DNA from: Lacrimispora defluvii
Lineage (GTDB): Bacteria; Bacillota; Clostridia; Lachnospirales; Lachnospiraceae
Reading direction: 5' to 3'
DNA: 64,000 nucleotides
Assembly: GCA_013036995.1 (NCBI GenBank)
Contig: JAAOXG010000026.1
Location: 26,537 to 90,536 of the forward strand
The notes under the pieces are model-generated. The model did not search any database, was not told the origin of the DNA, and saw nothing but the letters and a program-made list of their open reading frames with translations. This document shows, one piece after another, positions 61,852-64,000 of the stretch (positions within the stretch are counted from its first letter, which is position 1; each line of letters opens with the position of its first letter). A program made the translations under genes and the position numbers.

Positions 61852-63132
61852 TCAAGAATTCTGGTGATAGAATTCAATTGTTCTTTGAAAGGACTGATAT
61901 TGTCCTTCGGCATTTCCCTGGAGAGTTCCCCCAGAAGTAAAAATTCCGCCATCCATTGGTATATTTAAAGTAAAGTTTAATGGAATGATATAGGGAATCG
62001 GTAAGGGATGCCCCATATTTTCAAAGGACATTATTTCGTAATAATGAGAGTAATCACAGTTGTCTAAATGATTGATAATTTCCCTGCATGCTTCATGGCT
62101 GTTCCAGATATTATCTTTTTCCCCGCAGATCAAAAGAATATCTGCCTGTGAATTTTCCACTTTTATACGTGCTTCCCATCGGTTTTTCGCTTTTTCAATA
62201 CTTTTTCTGTAAGTGCTGGTAAAACCGTACGGAATTCCTTTTTCCATGTCTTTTTTCCGGTCCTCAAAGAAAATATCATTATCTACCTGAATAAATGGTA
62301 TTGATTTTCCCTGATAGGACCAGGAAGATACATTTTTTCCGTTCATTAATCCGTCAAGAGCCTGAAAACAATAGGTATGTGGTTCCACTGCAACGACTTT
62401 TTTAATCTGTTTATATCTGGAAGCCAATAGAAGAGCCAGTTCTCCCCCCTTGGAAGTACCATGAATATAAATATCTTTTGTATCAGTAATTTTACTGGTC
62501 TCTAACCAGTTAAAAATCTTCTCGAAATATTCCAGCGGAACTTCCTCCAGTCTTTCCGGCAGTCCCTCAGAATTAAAATAGGATACGGTCAGTACATTAA
62601 ATCCTCTTGAGGCAAGGGGTGCCGCCATAAGAAACAGGCTTTCCATATGCCCGTCAGATCCGCCAAGCATTAAAATAGTTTTATTTCCCGATTCCTTATT
62701 ATAAAAAAGCTGACCCGTAAAATCGCCGTGAATCGGTTTAACCTGAATATCATCTGTTTTAAAATGCCTTTTTAACTGTACCTCTTTCTTTTCAGCAGAA
62801 GTTTCAAATAGCAGGTTCATAAGAATGGGATTGTCTACAGAGATATGTTCACCAATATTCTTTCCTGCGGTTTTATTTTGTTCTAATGAATAGATAAGTC
62901 CCATACTGTCAGCCGTCTTGTAGGTCCCTTCTATAGGAATTGCAGTATCCAGTTCAATTTCTCCAGATTCGCCAGCAATAAAAACAGCATACGAAGAGAA
63001 TTCTTCCCCACTGCACCAGGGGAGTTCCATTTTTAAACTTACCCTTAACTGACTGTATGGGGGTAAATCGAAAATTCTGATCCTGACTTTCTCATCTGCC
63101 AATGCTTCCTGATTCTCTACTTCAACTTTCAT
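61852..63132 (-). CDS. BAAT/acyl-CoA thioesterase-like alpha/beta hydrolase
   Basis: A 426-residue protein with the two-domain build of the bile-acid-CoA:amino-acid N-acyltransferase and acyl-CoA thioesterase family. The N-terminal beta-sandwich (about 1-140) precedes an alpha/beta-hydrolase whose nucleophile elbow is HGTSKGGELAL; GEKDNIWNS gives the likely Asp and FENMGHPLP the His. Mammalian BAAT uses Cys, thioesterases Ser; here it is Ser, so hydrolysis of a thioester or ester is more likely than amino-acid transfer. Regulated by an adjacent MarR protein with two operator copies at its promoter. Confidence 0.82.
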   Translation of the reverse strand: MKVEVENQEALADEKVRIRIFDLPPYSQLRVSLKMELPWCSGEEFSSYAVFIAGESGEIELDTAIPIEGTYKTADSMGLIYSLEQNKTAGKNIGEHISVDNPILMNLLFETSAEKKEVQLKRHFKTDDIQVKPIHGDFTGQLFYNKESGNKTILMLGGSDGHMESLFLMAAPLASRGFNVLTVSYFNSEGLPERLEEVPLEYFEKIFNWLETSKITDTKDIYIHGTSKGGELALLLASRYKQIKKVVAVEPHTYCFQALDGLMNGKNVSSWSYQGKSIPFIQVDNDIFFEDRKKDMEKGIPYGFTSTYRKSIEKAKNRWEARIKVENSQADILLICGEKDNIWNSHEACREIINHLDNCDYSHYYEIMSFENMGHPLPIPYIIPLNFTLNIPMDGGIFTSGGTLQGNAEGQYQSFQRTIEFYHQNS

Positions 63133-63154
63133 GATGAATCCTCCTTATGATAAA

Positions 63155-63217
63155 TAGACAATATACTGTCTAATAACAGAATACTCCTGCTGTGAAATAA
63201 AGTCAATATATTGTCTA
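63155..63217. promoter_or_regulatory. Two MarR operator copies before the BAAT-like gene
   Basis: TAGACA-ATATAC-TGTCTA (63155-63172) is a perfect 6-base inverted repeat. AGTCAATATATTGTCTAA (63201-63218) is a second copy with one changed base. Both lie within 90 bases upstream of the BAAT-like start codon and match the copy before the MarR gene. Confidence 0.6.
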
Positions 63218-63241
63218 AATATCTAAGAGCTTACCGAATAT

Positions 63242-63886
63242 TTACTGCATGGTAAAACGCGTTCCCATATCATAGGCCATAGAACAATCATTTGGAAACT
63301 GGTTTTCCCTGACCATAGCTTTATGATGCTCATCAAAAATGGGCGCAACGTATTTCTCATAGTCATCGAACTGGTATGTATCATAGGAGAACAATGATTC
63401 ACTATACCCGAATGTCCTTTTAAGAAAACTTTCAATTCCGTCTAATGTTGGGTGAAAACCCCGTTCCTCCATCTGTTGGGCAGTCATATTCATGGTATAA
63501 ATAAATCCGGTCTTGATTTTTCGATCAAAAAGGCTTTTGTATCCCTCTGTATAAGTGATATAAGGAAAAATAAGGCGTTCTAAAAAGGAATGCATTTGTC
63601 CGGTTACATCGCATAGATAGATGGGTGATCCCAGGATAATGGCGTCAGCCTCTTTGATTTTCAAAAGAATGGGACTTAAATCATCCTTATAGGCACAAGT
63701 TCCGTAGCATGGTCCCTCCTTTCTCTTGCAGGCAAAACAACTGATACAGCCCTTATAGTTTAGATCGTACAAATGAATGAGCTCCGTTTCCGCGCCATTT
63801 GCCTGGGCACCCTCAAGTGCTTTTTTTAGAAGAGCAGCCGTATTGTAATTTTTCCGGGGACTTCCGTTGATTGCGATCACTTTCAT
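63242..63886 (-). CDS. NADPH-dependent FMN reductase-like flavoprotein
   Basis: A 214-residue flavodoxin-fold protein: IAINGSPRKNYNTAALLKKAL binds FMN, CISCFACKRKEGPCYG is a cysteine-rich segment as in iron-sulphur flavoproteins, and IILGSPIYLCDVTGQMHSFLERL is the isoalloxazine region. Related in build to the flavoprotein at 48330. It is upstream of the BAAT-like gene on the same strand, 109 bases apart with the operators in between. Confidence 0.82.
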   Translation of the reverse strand: MKVIAINGSPRKNYNTAALLKKALEGAQANGAETELIHLYDLNYKGCISCFACKRKEGPCYGTCAYKDDLSPILLKIKEADAIILGSPIYLCDVTGQMHSFLERLIFPYITYTEGYKSLFDRKIKTGFIYTMNMTAQQMEERGFHPTLDGIESFLKRTFGYSESLFSYDTYQFDDYEKYVAPIFDEHHKAMVRENQFPNDCSMAYDMGTRFTMQ

Positions 63887-63936
63887 AGTAATATCGTTAG
63901 AGTATAATTATTATTGGCAAAAGGAATTAAAATAGG

Positions 63937-63960
63937 AAGTAGAGAAATCCCTACTTCCCA
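63937..63960. terminator. Possible terminator of a gene beyond the window
   Basis: GGAAGTAG-AGAAATCC-CTACTTCC is a perfect 8-base hairpin. Read on the minus strand it is followed by TATTTTAATT, so it may end a minus-strand gene lying past position 64000. Confidence 0.35.
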
Positions 63961-64000
63961 AATCATACAGTTTTTCTTAGAATGTTAGTTATTAAGTAAA

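Overview
The window looks like chromosome from a spore-forming, AT-rich anaerobic Firmicute, most likely Lachnospiraceae (Clostridium/Lacrimispora-like). The reasons are Csp-type subtilases, rubrerythrin- and ferritin-like proteins, LplB/YtcP sugar permeases, a Cache-AraC regulator, strong AGGAGG ribosome sites and several TTG starts. This placement is inference from gene content. I found no rRNA, tRNA, CRISPR array, transposase, integrase or phage module.

Layout: 1-2.0 kb, end of an AraC regulator, a metallo-beta-lactamase-fold hydrolase, a fragment of an ABC exporter gene and a rubrerythrin-like protein. 2.1-5.6 kb, two tandem Csp-like subtilases, the second lacking the catalytic serine. 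5.6-7.2 kb, a WYL regulator with a ClbS/DfsB-like protein. 7.3-15.0 kb, a LacI-controlled catabolic locus (HAD phosphatase, LacI, Ldh2-type dehydrogenase, permease, HyuA-like ATPase, HExxH protein, YhcH protein) with palindromic operators. 15.1-18.5 kb, a ghost of a second WYL regulator, a response regulator and soluble kinase, a chimeric ABC/acetyltransferase gene and a VOC protein. 18.8-23.8 kb, a Pho-box-led pst operon with two PstB subunits, one a degenerate ATPase, then phoU. 23.8-32.2 kb, a frameshifted Cache-AraC regulator divergent from a sugar ABC importer and two Gfo/Idh/MocA oxidoreductases. 32.4-40.6 kb, a cyclic beta-1,2-glucan synthase split into two genes. 40.6-53.7 kb, assorted enzymes, including an alkylation-repair operon (ogt, internally deleted alkA, adaA), a MarR/flavoprotein pair, an UMF1-type transporter and a phosphodiesterase. 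53.8-58.9 kb, two unidentified small proteins behind a structured leader, a truncated phosphotransferase, an acetate-transporter homologue and a TetR unit. 59-64 kb, a GH3 lipoprotein, and a MarR/BAAT-like hydrolase/flavoprotein group with TAGACA-N6-TGTCTA operators.

Two themes stand out. First, duplicated proteins have diverged into an active and an inactive partner: Csp protease plus pseudoprotease, and PstB plus degenerate PstB. In the PstB pair the changes fit a heterodimer with one working ATP site. Second, there are many deletion scars: the exporter 3' fragment, the WYL ghost, the LanF-like/YoaP fusion, the alkA internal deletion, the truncated phosphotransferase and the Cache-AraC frameshift. 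They suggest ongoing small-deletion decay of accessory genes, or need checking against reads.

The best candidates for new biology are the asymmetric Pst transporter, the Csp active/pseudo pair, the HyuA/HExxH/YhcH catabolic operon with unknown substrate, and the MarR-controlled BAAT-like hydrolase.
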